A stretch of 64,000 bases of DNA, taken from NCBI RefSeq assembly GCF_005298075.1, contig NZ_SZZH01000008.1:1-64000 (forward strand), read 5' to 3'. Of this stretch, positions 63,614-64,000 are shown piece after piece; position 1 is the first letter of the stretch; each line of letters begins with the position of its first letter. The notes beneath the pieces are model-generated. The model saw only the letters and a program-made list of their open reading frames with translations, did no database searches and was not told the DNA's origin. A program made the translations under genes and the position numbers. Origin of the DNA: Nakamurella flava. Lineage in GTDB: Bacteria; Actinomycetota; Actinomycetes; Mycobacteriales; Nakamurellaceae.

Positions 63614-64000
63614 TCAGAAGTCGACCGGTGCCGGGGCGACATCGTCGGCGTCGAGCCGGGCACCCACGCCCAGCTTCTCCTTGATGCGCTTGTCGAGCTC
63701 GTTGGCGATGTCCGGGTTGTCCCGCAGGAAGTTGCGGACGTTCTCTTTGCCCTGACCCAGCTGCTCGCCCTCGTACGTGTACCAGGCCCCCGCCTTGCGG
63801 ACGAAGCCCTGCTCCACGCCGACGTCGATGAGCGAACCCTCGCGGGAGATGCCTTGCCCGTAGACGATGTCGAACTCGGCCTGCTTGAACGGCGGCGCGA
63901 CCTTGTTCTTCACGACCTTGACCCGGGTCCGGTTACCGATGACGTCGGTGCCGTCCTTGAGCGCCTCGATGCGGCGGATGTCCATACGCACGGAGGCGTA
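63614..64000 (-). CDS. recA: Recombinase RecA, C-terminal part
   Basis: The last 128 residues of RecA; the start is beyond the window. The segment begins [16 protein letters not shown], covers loop-adjacent core strands ([19 protein letters not shown]) and the C-terminal domain ([23 protein letters not shown]). The tail is short and acidic. RecA strand exchange also triggers LexA cleavage. No intein is seen in this part. Confidence 0.96.
   Translation of the reverse strand, partial: YASVRMDIRRIEALKDGTDVIGNRTRVKVVKNKVAPPFKQAEFDIVYGQGISREGSLIDVGVEQGFVRKAGAWYTYEGEQLGQGKENVRNFLRDNPDIANELDKRIKEKLGVGARLDADDVAPAPVDF

Noticed and set aside
1-64000. CRISPR arrays, insertion sequences, prophage, rRNA or tRNA genes
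   Set aside because: No regular direct-repeat/spacer pattern, no transposase or integrase-like product and no structured RNA signature was found. The repeats seen are short and local.

Overview
This is a gene-dense chromosomal window of about 70% GC from an actinobacterium. GTG starts are common, many genes overlap by 4 bases (ATGA or GTGA), the LexA boxes are of the actinobacterial type, and peptidoglycan is of the meso-DAP type (MurE DNPR motif, DapF present). Gene content (RNase Y beside recX, class II NrdJ, a MraZ-headed dcw cluster) fits Nakamurella or a relative. That genus guess is inference; no rRNA or tRNA gene lies in the window.

Layout. 1-2.5 kb: the 3' part of a 2-oxoacid dehydrogenase E2 gene, a strong hairpin, an IspD-like cytidylyltransferase and a small zinc-ribbon protein. 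2.5-18.1 kb (minus strand): the division and cell-wall (dcw) cluster mraZ-rsmH-[34-aa ORF]-ftsL-ftsI-murE-murF-mraY-murD-ftsW-murG-murC-ftsQ, almost entirely translationally coupled. ftsZ does not follow ftsQ; convergent genes lie there instead. 18.1-18.5 kb: the mraZ control region, with TGGGN repeats in both orientations. 18.5-24 kb: a GtrA-like membrane protein and a MoxR/DUF58/transglutaminase operon. 24-28.3 kb: DUF3040 protein, methyltransferase, orphan ParA, a HEPN-family gene and a GNAT gene. The HEPN gene has a well-spaced promoter overlapped by a perfect LexA box. 28.3-37.3 kb: a K+ channel, a DUF885 protein and a complete Mrp-type Na+/H+ antiporter operon (A/B fused, C, D, E, F, G). 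37.4-40.4 kb: a ribbon-helix-helix/VOC fusion with an apparently leaderless promoter, a possible 28-aa ORF, a Cys/Met-metabolism PLP enzyme and an aldo-keto reductase.

40.6-64 kb: the DNA-damage and dNTP-supply locus. nrdR-nrdJ, a LysM membrane protein divergent from lexA (the same arrangement as chiZ/lexA in mycobacteria), tatA, hflX, dapF, a VOC protein, miaA, an Rv2728c-like gene, a DUF349 protein, miaB, a glutamate-type ABC transporter operon with a trailing methyltransferase, rny, recX and the 3' end of recA. The order strongly resembles the lexA-recA region of other Actinobacteria.

How the parts connect. The dcw genes make and polymerise lipid II at the septum. LexA probably controls itself, the LysM division-inhibitor candidate and, newly suggested here, the HEPN gene. 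NrdR/NrdJ control deoxynucleotide supply, and DnaA-box-like sites in the nrdR leader suggest a link to replication. No CRISPR array, insertion sequence or prophage was seen. The most interesting leads are the SOS-controlled HEPN gene, the doubled MraZ-type operator array, the coupled 34-aa ORF inside the dcw cluster and the missing ftsZ junction.
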